54,388 nt of DNA from an uncultured Eubacteriales bacterium (GTDB lineage: Bacteria; Bacillota; Clostridia; Oscillospirales; Oscillospiraceae). Of the stretch, positions 24,201 through 31,520 are shown one piece after another. The notes under the pieces are model-generated. The model saw only the letters and a list, made by a program, of their open reading frames with translations. It did not search any database and was not told where the DNA came from. The stretch is from positions 1-54,388 of the forward strand of contig UQVA01000011.1 in assembly GCA_900544405.1 (NCBI GenBank), given 5' to 3'. The translations under genes and the position numbers were made by a program. The first letter of the stretch is position 1. Each line of letters begins with the position of its first letter.

Positions 24201-26589
24201 CCTGAAGAGCATCTCTGTAGCAGAGGGGAACAAGACTTACACCTCCTCCGATGGTATCCTGCTGCTGCGGGAGACCGGCGACATCTACATCTGGCCTGCC
24301 GCCAATGAGATTACGGAATTCACCATTCCCTCTACCATGACGGCCATCCCCGATAAGATGCTGCAGAACAACAAGACCATCAAGAAGCTCTACATCCCCT
24401 CCACTGTGACTACCATCGGCGCTTACGCTTTCCAGGGGTCTGCCTTGGAGGAGGTCTACTTCGAGACTTCCGCCAACGGCCTGACCATCGACGACTACGC
24501 CTTCCAGGGTTGTAAGTCTCTGAAGGTCCTGAGCCTGCCCTACGGCCTGACTGCCACCGGCTCCTATGCTTTCTCCGGCACCGGTCTGGAGGAGCTGAAT
24601 CTGCCGGACACCCTGACGACCATGGGTTCCAACGCACTGTCTGAGAATGCGTCCCTCAAGAAGGTGAAGCTTCCCGCATCCCTGACTGCAATCCCGGAAC
24701 GGGGCTTTACCAATTGCGAGGCCTTGGAGGAAATCACTTTCCCGGCTTCCGTCACCAATTGGGGCGCCAGCGTTTCCACCAGTGCATTCTTGGGCTGCAC
24801 CAGCCTGAAGAATGTGTATGCGGATAACCGCTCGCTGTCCTTCAAGAGTGTGGACGGTGTCCTCTTCGACTACACCGGAAAAACGCTGGTATTCTACCCC
24901 GCAGGACGCGATGCGGAGCAGTATGTGATCCCGGAGGGAACCGTTCGCGTAGGTGCCCATGCCTTCCGTGGCAACACCTACCTGAAGAAGGTCACTTATC
25001 CCAGCACCTTGGTGCGTATTGGCAACCACGCCTTCTTCGGATGCTCCAACCTGAAGGATTACTACTTCACCGGCATGACTGCTCCTCTGCTGGAGACCAC
25101 TGCTTCTACCACCGGCCCCGTGGCCAACTTGGCTCTGTACTGCAACTTTGTGGGCATCTGGGCTGACTATGAGATCGGCGTGGGCTATGTCTACAATGAC
25201 TTCGGACTGAACCTCTACTATCCGGAGGGCGCAACCGGCTACACTGCCTACGTGTGGGAGAAGTACTTCAACACCGAAAAGGGCAGCGTCACCGTTATGG
25301 AGTCCAGTTACTTCACGCCTATCGACCTGACCGTCACCGAGAGCGGCAAGCACAATGCCGCCCTGACCTGGACCGCTGCCAAGCAGGCGGACCTGGAAAG
25401 CGTCACCTACACCGTGGAGCGCTCCCTGGCCCATAAGGTCTCCGACGGCGAACAGGATACCTGGGTGTATGACGGCTTCGAGACCCTGGCCGAGGGCCTG
25501 ACCGAATGTGCCTACACCGATACCACTACCCTGAACATCGGCTGCACCTACGCCTATCGGGTCACGACCTTCGCAGGCACCAAGACCGGCCCCGGCGCCA
25601 TCGCCACGCTGTACATCGACGCTTCTGCCGACGATCCGGACGAGCAGGCGGTTCTGGAGATCATCAAGAAGATCGAGGCTTTGAAGCCCATCGACCTGCT
25701 GACCGCTGCCGACGAGCAGAGAGTTCGGGAGCTGCTGGCCGAGTACAATGCCCTGACCGATGCCCAGAAGGAACTGGTATTCAACTACCAGACCCTGCTG
25801 GATGCCATCGAGCAGGTGGGCCACAACCCCAAGCGCACAAATGTGAAGGATGCAACCTGCACCGAGTCCGGCTACACCGGCGACCTGGTTTGTGAGGTCT
25901 GCGGCGAAGTCCTGGAGACCGGCAACGTGATCGATCCTCTGGGCCACAGCTATGGCGAGCCCAGCTGGACCTGGACCGAGGACGGCACCGCTGCCACCGC
26001 TACCTTCACCTGCGGCAATGACGCAAGCCACACCGAGGTGCTGGACGGCGACATCACCAGCGAGATCACCAAGGAAGCCGCCTGCGGCGTGGCCGGTGAG
26101 GAGACCTTCACCGCAACCGTGACCTTCGCCGGTAAGACCTACACCGACAGCAAGGTCCTGGCTACCGCCGCTCTGGACCACGATCCCGAAGTGCGGAACG
26201 CCAAGGACGCCACCTGCACCGAAGACGGCTACACCGGCGACACCGTGTGCAAGCGCTGCGGCGAGACTCTGGCTACCGGCTCCGCCATCCCGGCTCTGGG
26301 CCACGACACCGAGGTGAAGAACGCCAAGGCTGCTACCTGCACCGAGGCAGGCTACACCGGCGATACCGTGTGCAAGCGCTGCGGCCAGACCGTGGCTACC
26401 GGTTCCTCCATCCCTGCCACCGGCCACCACTACGGTTCCGACGGCATGTGCAAGGACTGCGGCGAGAAGCAGACGGCCACCCCGGCCACCGGCGACACCT
26501 TCGATGTTGCCATGACGACCCTGGTCCTGATGACCTCCGCCGTTCTGGCTGCTGCTCTTTGGTTCTCCATGAGAAAGCGCAGCAAGTAA
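18223..26589 (+). CDS. Giant cell-wall subtilase with BspA-like leucine-rich repeats and sorting signal
   Basis: A 2788-residue surface protein. Residues 1-28 are a signal peptide (MLLALVLVFTSLPATALA). An inhibitor-like propeptide follows (about 65-185), then an S8 protease of the lactocepin type with D217 in IVDTGLD, H318 in NDHGTHVAG and S639 in SGTSMAAP, and a protease-associated insert at about 485-600. After a Fn3-like domain (about 715-860) come two bacterial Ig-like domains (about 1144-1330), dozens of BspA-type leucine-rich repeats of about 23 residues (about 1340-2290, pattern AFxGCxxLxxVxLPxxLxxIG), a fibronectin type III domain (about 2366-2465), a helical hairpin, and CxxC-bearing repeats (about 2540-2745; TGDTVCKRCG). 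The C-terminus has TPATG at 2753-2757, a membrane helix and MRKRSK, an LPxTG-like sorting signal. Start chosen downstream of the promoter, after AAAGGATG. Likely roles are protein degradation and adhesion at the cell surface. Confidence 0.92.
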   Translation: MKRTKTRFLAMLLALVLVFTSLPATALAATTGASDDNWGKLSVEDVTDELTDADRKSMFEENMDTDKVSESELPDPDELVRVIVELDTDSLLDVRDRVDSAMSMMDFQRTQAAQDQLSEISTMEADVKSAIAAEGIEPEYVFSYAAIISGFSAEVPYGDIEAIEAVDGVARVVLCETYYPDVMGDATLGEALSPAEVAAYSNNTDYKGEGMLIGIVDTGLDVNHEAFANDPTVQKLQKAALEKLLYTTEEVDGKTNVTAYSYAALWYAQNNSTSSQLNLLTADMLYKSGKVPFAFDYADKDADVIPSAEAVTNYGNDHGTHVAGIAAGKTVDSDGNVTFSGQAPEAQLAIFKVFSDSTSGASTDNILAALNDALLLDVDVINMSLGSGGGFSREEDTSAVTKYYDLVKSAGILLDVSAGNAYSSSRGGAQGDYASTSDPDTGIIGSPSSYDASLSVASVDTAAAAAFRTDAGRVPYNDVTGHDFASLLLGGETSKTLEYVVVGGSGDKADYEGLDVTGKVALVQRGGLSFEQKQINAADAGAVACVIYNNLDGYLLNMSVTDYRIPTVSISHANGVAMAEQENKTLTVSSEDKGTVTMSDFSSWGPLPSLELKPEITAPGGDIYSSLPFAQYGYMSGTSMAAPYMSGVSAAMKQYLNKIAAGLSDKEKQVLANRILMSTADILYEDSGVAYSPRKQGAGMVDLSAATSTPAYLYVRDSERTKIELGDDANRTGIYDLSFVLKNMTAVARSYAVDAQVQTETASDAGYILQQGHALSPDVTISVSGGTLDGNTVTVSGNGEATVNVKVRLSDSDKEYLAKFPNGIYVEGFVELTNDDDPSLSVPFLGFYGDWSEAPILEDSDIYNDASTKMFQTAPTGVYAMMYLFPLGTYPFKVPEGWPEPGTSADRISVDLGGGNGMGNLYYLQAGMLRGAKTAMGTIVDADTGAVYKQWSEMNVRKAMYNSSTGKIRAGLIGEAWPALTGKEIVLIPSNTHMTYTVTAYVDGVNAQNNKNNTYSFNFTSDGEMPYILDRDNLRFRKGDDGRVYLDVTLADNFALAGATLYSAVEKRNNSGKLEISTGSNYYEGIYPAVKDDGTVPGPYEEFTYTFDVTDFYKTLTKGCFYVVAYDYAMNQCAFRVRLPEQAVTGISLDKTSLTLPLNGHDTLTATVTPDDATDQHLTWTSSNEDVVEVRSGIVAAKSTGTATITVSSTVWPDMMATCDVTVTDEVGPAVSIEEMKLTRTAVSMVEGGTNTDVRLYAYAPFYATDLTLEWSSSDTKVVTVEPNGPEGEYFTSYAKLTAVGAGTAIVTATAKATGTTAEVEVTVAKASTTGSFQIVGDTLVAYSGGESNVVVPDGVRVIGEQAFKGNAGVISVTLPTGVEEINYRAFYGCSNLKSVNLPDSLKTIGEGAFQGCTSLASVNCDTVLPAGVTSVGKNAFFNCKALAGDLVLGDALTELGESAFYGCAELTSVTMSDSFNGLNAAGGQFNGCTKLQRAVLSAALKELPARTFFACGLTELPDLKNVASIGQACFQRNNAMTAVTIPETVTYLAGNAFAYNTGLKEVTILGTPEMGSGSFSKDTALEKFTAPKLTYIGVSAFDGDTALTEFVVPDNLTFIGDKAFQNCTNLTKLIFPSTYKAPTLTLGIQLFLKCTKFTGIVVEDGASIRLDDAGVLYTADGKTLIAATDSFKATSYTVADGVETISPSAFYSKTGLTTITLPASMKSIGDKAFYGCTGLTAITFPDGMSSLGVNAFDGCTKLATVGFGTSLTAVPAYAFNKCAALKTADLPASVTCIGDHAFNSCSSLTSVTFPDGLTEVAKYAFNGCSKLKKAILPASVTMLGDYAFYGCSALTDVDCGSATVIPIRAFYGVKALKNLAMSDNVTEIGDYAFYNCNVLTDFGWPSKLERVGKNAFYCCRMLTDFDFTGTKLTDIGNYGFYQCYEARTLEFPETLERIGSYAFAYLNFNKTAYITEVTLPASLTSIAKNAFDKANSLKSISVAEGNKTYTSSDGILLLRETGDIYIWPAANEITEFTIPSTMTAIPDKMLQNNKTIKKLYIPSTVTTIGAYAFQGSALEEVYFETSANGLTIDDYAFQGCKSLKVLSLPYGLTATGSYAFSGTGLEELNLPDTLTTMGSNALSENASLKKVKLPASLTAIPERGFTNCEALEEITFPASVTNWGASVSTSAFLGCTSLKNVYADNRSLSFKSVDGVLFDYTGKTLVFYPAGRDAEQYVIPEGTVRVGAHAFRGNTYLKKVTYPSTLVRIGNHAFFGCSNLKDYYFTGMTAPLLETTASTTGPVANLALYCNFVGIWADYEIGVGYVYNDFGLNLYYPEGATGYTAYVWEKYFNTEKGSVTVMESSYFTPIDLTVTESGKHNAALTWTAAKQADLESVTYTVERSLAHKVSDGEQDTWVYDGFETLAEGLTECAYTDTTTLNIGCTYAYRVTTFAGTKTGPGAIATLYIDASADDPDEQAVLEIIKKIEALKPIDLLTAADEQRVRELLAEYNALTDAQKELVFNYQTLLDAIEQVGHNPKRTNVKDATCTESGYTGDLVCEVCGEVLETGNVIDPLGHSYGEPSWTWTEDGTAATATFTCGNDASHTEVLDGDITSEITKEAACGVAGEETFTATVTFAGKTYTDSKVLATAALDHDPEVRNAKDATCTEDGYTGDTVCKRCGETLATGSAIPALGHDTEVKNAKAATCTEAGYTGDTVCKRCGQTVATGSSIPATGHHYGSDGMCKDCGEKQTATPATGDTFDVAMTTLVLMTSAVLAAALWFSMRKRSK

Positions 26590-26605
26590 TTCCATAACCC
26601 ATGGC

Positions 26606-26639
26606 AAAGCCCCCGGTTCCGAAAAACCGGGGGCTTTTT
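26606..26639 (+). terminator. Terminator of the subtilase gene
   Basis: A 13-bp perfect stem (26606-26618 with 26625-26637) followed by T residues, 16 bases after the stop. Its A-rich 5' side means it can also serve the convergent gene on the minus strand. Confidence 0.9.
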
Positions 26640-26644
26640 CCGCT

Positions 26645-27073
26645 TTAGAGGAAGCTCTGCATCTGCCGGATGCCTGCGTTTTCGCAGTCCAGCAGCTTCT
26701 GGGATAGGCTCGTCACCTGGGGGTCCGGGCGGTTGAACTGGTGCAGCTGCTGTAAGCCCTTCACCATGCCCTTGGTGCTGCCCGTGATCATCATGGCGGC
26801 AATGCGGGAGTCCGTGCAGCCGCCGCTGAGCCGGGCCCGGGTCACCATATCCGCCATGCCCTTGGCCACCGGCTCCAGGTCCTGCAGTTCCCAGCCACGG
26901 CTTTCGGCAATGGACTGGGCTTCCCGTTCAATGCCGTCGTACTCCGAAAGCTGGGTCTCCAGGGCCCGGCGGAGGGTGGGGCGCATGGTGCTTTTCAGGG
27001 TGGAGCGGATGCCTGTCTGGCCCATCTGGGCGGTTTTCAGAATGGAATTCAAGAGATTTTGACTTTCCTGCAT
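26645..27073 (-). CDS. Helical-bundle protein of unknown function (DUF2383/ferritin-like)
   Basis: A 142-residue protein predicted to be almost wholly helical, with four long helices and alternating charged and hydrophobic residues (LLNSILKTAQMGQTGIR; LETQLSEYDGIEREAQSIA; MADMVTRARLSGG; MVKGLQQLHQFN). The layout recalls DUF2383 or ferritin-like small proteins found in Clostridia, but I see no metal-binding pattern. No signal peptide or membrane segment. The gene is divergent from asnB and ends at the shared terminator. Family assignment is uncertain; the coding call rests on strand composition and length. Confidence 0.65.
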   Translation of the reverse strand: MQESQNLLNSILKTAQMGQTGIRSTLKSTMRPTLRRALETQLSEYDGIEREAQSIAESRGWELQDLEPVAKGMADMVTRARLSGGCTDSRIAAMMITGSTKGMVKGLQQLHQFNRPDPQVTSLSQKLLDCENAGIRQMQSFL

Positions 27074-27171
27074 GATTCATCACCGGCATTAGCATAACCG
27101 CCGGACCGAAGGCTCATGCACACGCCCCGCTGGAAAAGCATACCATGAAAGGGAGAAAGGTGGGGTCAATG

Positions 27172-28995
27172 ATGTGCGCCATTGCGGGAATTTTTGATGT
27201 TCCCTTTGACGGGAAAATTCTGAAAAAAATGCAGAGGACCATGCGCCGGCGGGGGCCGGACGGACAGGGCGTTTATGCCGAAAAAAATCATGCGCTGCTC
27301 CATACCCGGCTGGCCATCGTGGACCCGGCGGGGGGCGCACAGCCCATGGCGCTCCAATGGGCCGGGGAACGGTACATTCTGGCGTACAACGGGGAACTGT
27401 ACAATACGGCGGAGCTGCGGGGTGAATTGGAAGGCCTGGGCCACGAATTCCGGACCCATTCGGACACGGAGGTGGTCCTCCACGGCTGCGCAGAGTGGGG
27501 GACGGCGGCCTTGGACCGGTTCAACGGCATTTTCGCCTTCGCCCTTTGGATGGAGCGGGCGGAAAAGCTGCTGCTGGCCCGGGACCGGATGGGGGTGAAG
27601 CCCCTCTTTTTCCTGCAAAAGGGCAGGGGACTGCTGTTTGCCTCCGAGATCAAGACCATTCTGGCCCACCCGTCGGCACAGCCGGTGCTGACGGCGGAGG
27701 GGGCAGGCGAAATTCTCCTGCTGGGTCCCGGACGGACCCCCGGCAGCGGGGTATTCCGGGACATCCGGGAGGTGGAGCCGGGGTGCTTCGGGATTTTTGA
27801 GAAGGGCGTCCTGCACCTGCACCGGTATTGGTCCTTAAAAGACCGGGAGCATCGGGACAGCTTCGAGGATACCGTGGCGCAGGTCCGCTTCCTGGTGACG
27901 GATGCCATCCGGCGGCAAATGGTGGCCGATGTTCCCATCGGGATGTTCCTGTCCGGGGGGCTGGATTCCAGCCTCATTACCGCCGTCTGTGCCGAAAAGC
28001 TCCACGCCGAGGGAAAGACTGTCGATACGTTTTCCGTGGGATATGCGGACAATGCCCGGTATTTTGTCCCCGGAAAGTTCCAGCCCAATTCCGATGAGGA
28101 TTTTATCGGCACCATGGAAACGGCGGTAGGGGCCACGGCTCACCATACCGTCCTGACCCCGGAGGACCTGTCGGCGACGCTGGAAGCGGCCACGGCGGCC
28201 AGGGACCTGCCGGGCATGGCGGACGTGGATTTTTCTCTGCTGGCCTTTTGCGGGGATATTCGCAAAAGCGTGAAAATGGCGCTGTCCGGGGAGTGTGCCG
28301 ACGAGATTTTCGGGGGCTACCCCTGGTTCCGGGACCCGGAGGTCCGGGCGGTGGATGGTTTCCCCTGGGCCCAGAATACCCGCTACCGGATGACGTTCCT
28401 GCACCCGGCTTTGCGGGAAAAGCTGGACGGGGAGGCTTTCGTTCAGGAACGCTACCGGACGACCGTCCGGGAAACGGATGTCCTGCCAGGAACGGACCCC
28501 ACGGAGCGGCGTATGAAGGAAATGGTGAATCTCAATTACCGCTGGTTCATGCAGACTCTCCTGGACCGGAAGGACCGGATGAGCATGTACCAGTCCCTGG
28601 AGGTCCGGGTGCCCTTCTGCGACTATCGCATTGCCGAGTACCTGTACGGGGTCCCCTGGGCCTTCAAGGACTACCACGGGGAGGAAAAAGGCCTGCTGCG
28701 CCGGGCCATGGAGGGTTGGCTGCCGGAGAAGATCCTGCACCGGAAGAAAAGTCCCTATCCCAAGACCTGGCACCCCCGGTATCGGGACCTGATGGCGGAG
28801 CGGTTGGAAGCGCTGCTGGCCGAGAAAAATGCACCGCTTTTTGATCTGGTGGACCGGAAGGCGGCGGAGGACCTGCTTCATGGGGAAAGCAGTTGGCCCT
28901 GGTACGGCCAGCTTATGGGCGTGCCCCAGACCATGGCGTTCCTGCTCCAAACGGACTTCTGGCTGCGCAATACCGGCGTGAAGCTGGAATACTAG
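27172..28995 (+). CDS. asnB: Asparagine synthase (glutamine-hydrolysing)
   Basis: Cytoplasmic enzyme of 607 residues that makes asparagine from aspartate, ATP and glutamine. ATG 27172 was chosen because the mature class II glutaminase must begin with Cys2 (MCAIAGIFD); the frame also opens upstream at 27145. The glutaminase domain (2 to about 200) has RRGPDGQGVY, TRLAIVDP and YNGELYN. The synthetase domain has the ATP-pyrophosphatase loop FLSGGLDSSL, SGECADEIFGGYPW and EVRVPFCDYRI. All key parts are present. It appears to be a single-gene unit; no promoter was placed. Some AsnB paralogues modify cell-wall peptides or other substrates, but nothing nearby suggests this. Confidence 0.93.
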   Translation: MCAIAGIFDVPFDGKILKKMQRTMRRRGPDGQGVYAEKNHALLHTRLAIVDPAGGAQPMALQWAGERYILAYNGELYNTAELRGELEGLGHEFRTHSDTEVVLHGCAEWGTAALDRFNGIFAFALWMERAEKLLLARDRMGVKPLFFLQKGRGLLFASEIKTILAHPSAQPVLTAEGAGEILLLGPGRTPGSGVFRDIREVEPGCFGIFEKGVLHLHRYWSLKDREHRDSFEDTVAQVRFLVTDAIRRQMVADVPIGMFLSGGLDSSLITAVCAEKLHAEGKTVDTFSVGYADNARYFVPGKFQPNSDEDFIGTMETAVGATAHHTVLTPEDLSATLEAATAARDLPGMADVDFSLLAFCGDIRKSVKMALSGECADEIFGGYPWFRDPEVRAVDGFPWAQNTRYRMTFLHPALREKLDGEAFVQERYRTTVRETDVLPGTDPTERRMKEMVNLNYRWFMQTLLDRKDRMSMYQSLEVRVPFCDYRIAEYLYGVPWAFKDYHGEEKGLLRRAMEGWLPEKILHRKKSPYPKTWHPRYRDLMAERLEALLAEKNAPLFDLVDRKAAEDLLHGESSWPWYGQLMGVPQTMAFLLQTDFWLRNTGVKLEY

Positions 28996-29061
28996 GGGAA
29001 ATGACCAAAATAAATCTTTGACGAAGGGGGAAAAACCCCGAAAATTCGTCATTTTTCCGAT

Positions 29062-29090
29062 TTGCAAGTTCCAGGAAATTCGGCTATAAT
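29062..29090 (+). promoter_or_regulatory. Promoter of the CarD-like gene
   Basis: TTGCAA (29062-29067), a 17-bp spacer and a consensus TATAAT (29085-29090), about 30 bases before the GTG start. Confidence 0.85.
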
Positions 29091-29120
29091 AAAGATAGAT
29101 TTACAAAGGAGGCGAACGCT

Positions 29121-29630
29121 GTGTTTTCACAGGACGACATTTTGCTCTACGGAGCGCACGGACCCTGCCGCTATCTGGGCTTGGAGGAGCGGCGGGTCAA
29201 CGGGAAACGCCAGGCATTTTATGTGTTGGAGCCGCTGGCCAGGGCAGAGACCCGGTTCCTGATCCCTACGGAAAATCCGACGGCCGTGGGCAAGATCCGG
29301 CGTCTGCCCTCCAAGCCGGAGGTGGAGCGGATGCTTGCCTCCGAACGGGCCAGGGCGTACAGTTGGGAGGTCGACGAGAACAAGCGGAAAAATCTTTACC
29401 GGGCGCTGCTTTCCGGCACGGACCGGGCGGGTTTGGTGTCTATGATCTGTTCGGTGGAGTGCTACCGGCTGTTCCTGCGGGAGCAGGGGCGGAAGCTGCA
29501 TCAGTGCGACGAAAACTTCCTCCGGGACGCTCAGCGGCTCATCGCCCAGGAATTGGCGTTGCCCCTGGGCCTGACTCCGGACCAGGTTGGTCCCTGGGTC
29601 CGGGAGCAAATGGGGGACATGAGCGCATAA
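29121..29630 (+). CDS. CarD-family transcriptional regulator
   Basis: A 169-residue cytoplasmic protein from GTG 29121 behind AAAGGAGG. The N-terminal ~55 residues form the CarD/TRCF RNA-polymerase-interacting domain (FSQDDILLYGAHGPCRYLGL, then FYVLEPL and FLIPTENP). The C-terminal helical domain (about 65-165) is the DNA-contacting part of CarD proteins. CarD stabilises open promoter complexes and affects rRNA and stress gene expression in bacteria that have it. It stands alone between its promoter and terminator. Confidence 0.85.
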   Translation: MFSQDDILLYGAHGPCRYLGLEERRVNGKRQAFYVLEPLARAETRFLIPTENPTAVGKIRRLPSKPEVERMLASERARAYSWEVDENKRKNLYRALLSGTDRAGLVSMICSVECYRLFLREQGRKLHQCDENFLRDAQRLIAQELALPLGLTPDQVGPWVREQMGDMSA

Positions 29631-29632
29631 AC

Positions 29633-29670
29633 TCAACAGCCGGGGCAGAAATCACCGCCCCGGCTGTTGA
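29633..29670 (+). terminator. Terminator of the CarD-like gene
   Basis: A 14-bp perfect stem (29633-29646 with 29657-29670) directly after the stop codon, without a strong T-run. Confidence 0.75.
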
Positions 29671-29726
29671 ATTCCATACGCAGAAACCGGCGAGGCATTA
29701 TCTGGTGCTTCGACTTAGCACCTACC

Positions 29727-29834
29727 GCCCCTCATCCGTCTGCCCTGACGGGCAGCCACCTTCCCCCAGGGGAAGGCACTCCTCGGAAGTACCAAGCCCG
29801 GCGCTCAGGGGGAGGGCTATTCTCGGAATGTCCG
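29727..29834. repeat. Intergenic palindromic repeat element (MITE/REP-like)
   Basis: Non-coding element with two compact hairpins: CTGCCC-TGAC-GGGCAG (29740-29755) and CCTTCCCC-CA-GGGGAAGG (29759-29776), followed by a GC-rich tail. Sequences starting CCCCTCATCCGTC with CCTTCCCCCAGGGGAAGG recur between genes in many Oscillospiraceae genomes and are probably mobilised or retained mini-elements. Only this copy was seen in the window. The next ~100 bases to 29970 contain no gene. Confidence 0.65.
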
Positions 29835-29978
29835 AAACTCCTGCAAATCTAATTTCATGAACCGATCCTTGAAGTTTCACTCCCCCAAATAGCTTCGTCA
29901 GGTTGCACAAACAATATGTCAAATTGAACGAAGTTTTCCCTGACGGACAAATTTGGCGAAATGTGTCGAAAAGGCGTA

Positions 29979-30007
29979 TTGACAAGGTTTTCTGCGGGTG
30001 ATATGGT
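29979..30007 (+). promoter_or_regulatory. Promoter of the pilin-sortase operon
   Basis: TTGACA (29979-29984), a 17-bp spacer and TATGGT (30002-30007), about 45 bases upstream of the pilin start. Confidence 0.8.
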
Positions 30008-30053
30008 TATTCCTATGGAGAGAATCTGAGAAAATCAACAGGGAGGATCTTTT

Positions 30054-31520
30054 ATGAGAAAAACCAATGTTAGCCGATGGAGCGCCATGATGATCGCCTT
30101 CGTGCTGATTTTGAGCAGTCTGGCCGCCCCGGTGCGGGCACTTAGGCAAAATTCCAGTGCGTCGCTCATCATCACCGGGCTGGACCCCGGTGCGAAGGCA
30201 ACTTTCTACAAAATCATTGGGGTCAATTTGACCAACGGACAACCGGCGGACCCAATGTACATCTGGACAGACGAGGTGGCAAGCTACGTTCTGTCCGAAT
30301 ATCCTGCCTACGTCAACACCGACAGTGGCAAGAAGGCGGTAGCGGACAGCTTCTTTTCCATGGACGGCGGCACCCGTGCGGCGTTTTTGAAGGCGGTCCG
30401 GGACAACTGCAGGATTCAGTTGGATTCTACGGACCCTGAAAGCGCTACCGCAGATGAACAGGGGACGATTACCGCACGGCTTCCGCTGGGCTATTACCTG
30501 ATCGAAGTGGGAGAAAATTACCTCCTCATGACCGGTTCTGTGTTCCCCAAATATGAAAACGGCGCCTGGGTGGCCGTGGGCAGCACTGCCAGCGCCAAGC
30601 AAGAGGCCAGCAGTGACCTGACCCTGACGACCGATGGGACCTCTGTCACTGTGGGCGAGCTGGTCAACTACACCCTGACTCTGAAAGCACCCAGCTATCC
30701 CGACGATGCCACCCAGACCGGCCTGTGCATCAGCGTGAAACTGCCGGAGCAAATGACCCTGAACGCCGGTTCCGTCCAGGTGACGGGCCTTCTGCAAGGC
30801 ACCGAATCTGCCCTTTCCGGCTGCACTTTGGAAACCTCCGCTCCCACCCGTCCGGCGGGCAGTACCAATGGCCTGTCCTTCGCCGTGACCTTCCCCAATC
30901 ACACCGGTTACCTCGGAAAAGACACCATTCAAGTGACCTTCTCCACCACGGCGGGGACCTCCATCCGGGATGGCGCTGCCATGACGGCCACGGCCTACCT
31001 GGATTACCATGCCAACGGCTATGAAGCCGCTTGGAGCGACACGGCCGCTTCCGTGACCAGCCACACCTACGGTATCGAACTGAGCCTCACGGACCCCAAC
31101 GGCAGCGCTCTTTCCGGCAGCACATTCAAACTGAGCCGGGGCACGGCAGACCTGTCCTTCGTGAAGGACGGGAACGTGTATCGCCCGGCCCTGTCCGGCG
31201 AAACGGCGTCTGTGCTGACCACGGATGCCAGCGGCAAAATCCGCCTGACGGGTCTGGACCTGGGTACTTACAGCGTGACCCAGACCGGGGTCCCGGCAGG
31301 TTATCCCCAGCAGACCGCCACGGCGGATGTGACCCTGACCGACGAGAATTCCGACGGTATTCTGGACGGCGGCAGCGCCAGCTATTACGCCCTGCACCTG
31401 ACCAATAAGCCCTCCAGCGGGATGCTTCCCGCCACCGGCGGCATGGGCGTGGCCCTGTTTGCGGCGGCCGGCGTGGTGCTGACCGGTACGGGCCTGCGGC
31501 TCCTGCGGAAAAAGAAATGA
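30054..31520 (+). CDS. Sortase-anchored pilin / isopeptide-forming fimbrial protein
   Basis: A 488-residue secreted protein with ATG 30054 behind GGGAGG. The signal peptide ends near residue 30 (SSLAAPVRA). The N-terminal domain resembles the D1 domain of Gram-positive backbone pilins, and VFPK at 163-166 may be the pilin-motif lysine (K166) used for polymerisation. A middle isopeptide pilin-like domain (about 185-335) and a C-terminal SpaA/CnaB-like domain (about 345-450) follow. In the latter the usual ETxAPxGY box reads QTGVPAGY, with Q410 where a catalytic Glu is expected. LPATG is at 458-462, then a membrane helix and RLLRKKK. Its stop overlaps the class C sortase start, so the pair forms a minimal pilus operon. 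Confidence 0.85.
   Translation: MRKTNVSRWSAMMIAFVLILSSLAAPVRALRQNSSASLIITGLDPGAKATFYKIIGVNLTNGQPADPMYIWTDEVASYVLSEYPAYVNTDSGKKAVADSFFSMDGGTRAAFLKAVRDNCRIQLDSTDPESATADEQGTITARLPLGYYLIEVGENYLLMTGSVFPKYENGAWVAVGSTASAKQEASSDLTLTTDGTSVTVGELVNYTLTLKAPSYPDDATQTGLCISVKLPEQMTLNAGSVQVTGLLQGTESALSGCTLETSAPTRPAGSTNGLSFAVTFPNHTGYLGKDTIQVTFSTTAGTSIRDGAAMTATAYLDYHANGYEAAWSDTAASVTSHTYGIELSLTDPNGSALSGSTFKLSRGTADLSFVKDGNVYRPALSGETASVLTTDASGKIRLTGLDLGTYSVTQTGVPAGYPQQTATADVTLTDENSDGILDGGSASYYALHLTNKPSSGMLPATGGMGVALFAAAGVVLTGTGLRLLRKKK

Noticed and set aside
18118..26607. Very long open frames on the minus strand (1027 and 1734 codons) opposite the subtilase
   Set aside because: They are antisense shadows of a GC-rich, repeat-rich gene; products are Gly/His/Val-rich without domains, lack ribosome binding sites, and the plus strand has a full domain set.
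27835..29067. 410-codon minus-strand frame opposite asnB
   Set aside because: Antisense shadow of a gene with all AsnB motifs; no domain and no start signals.
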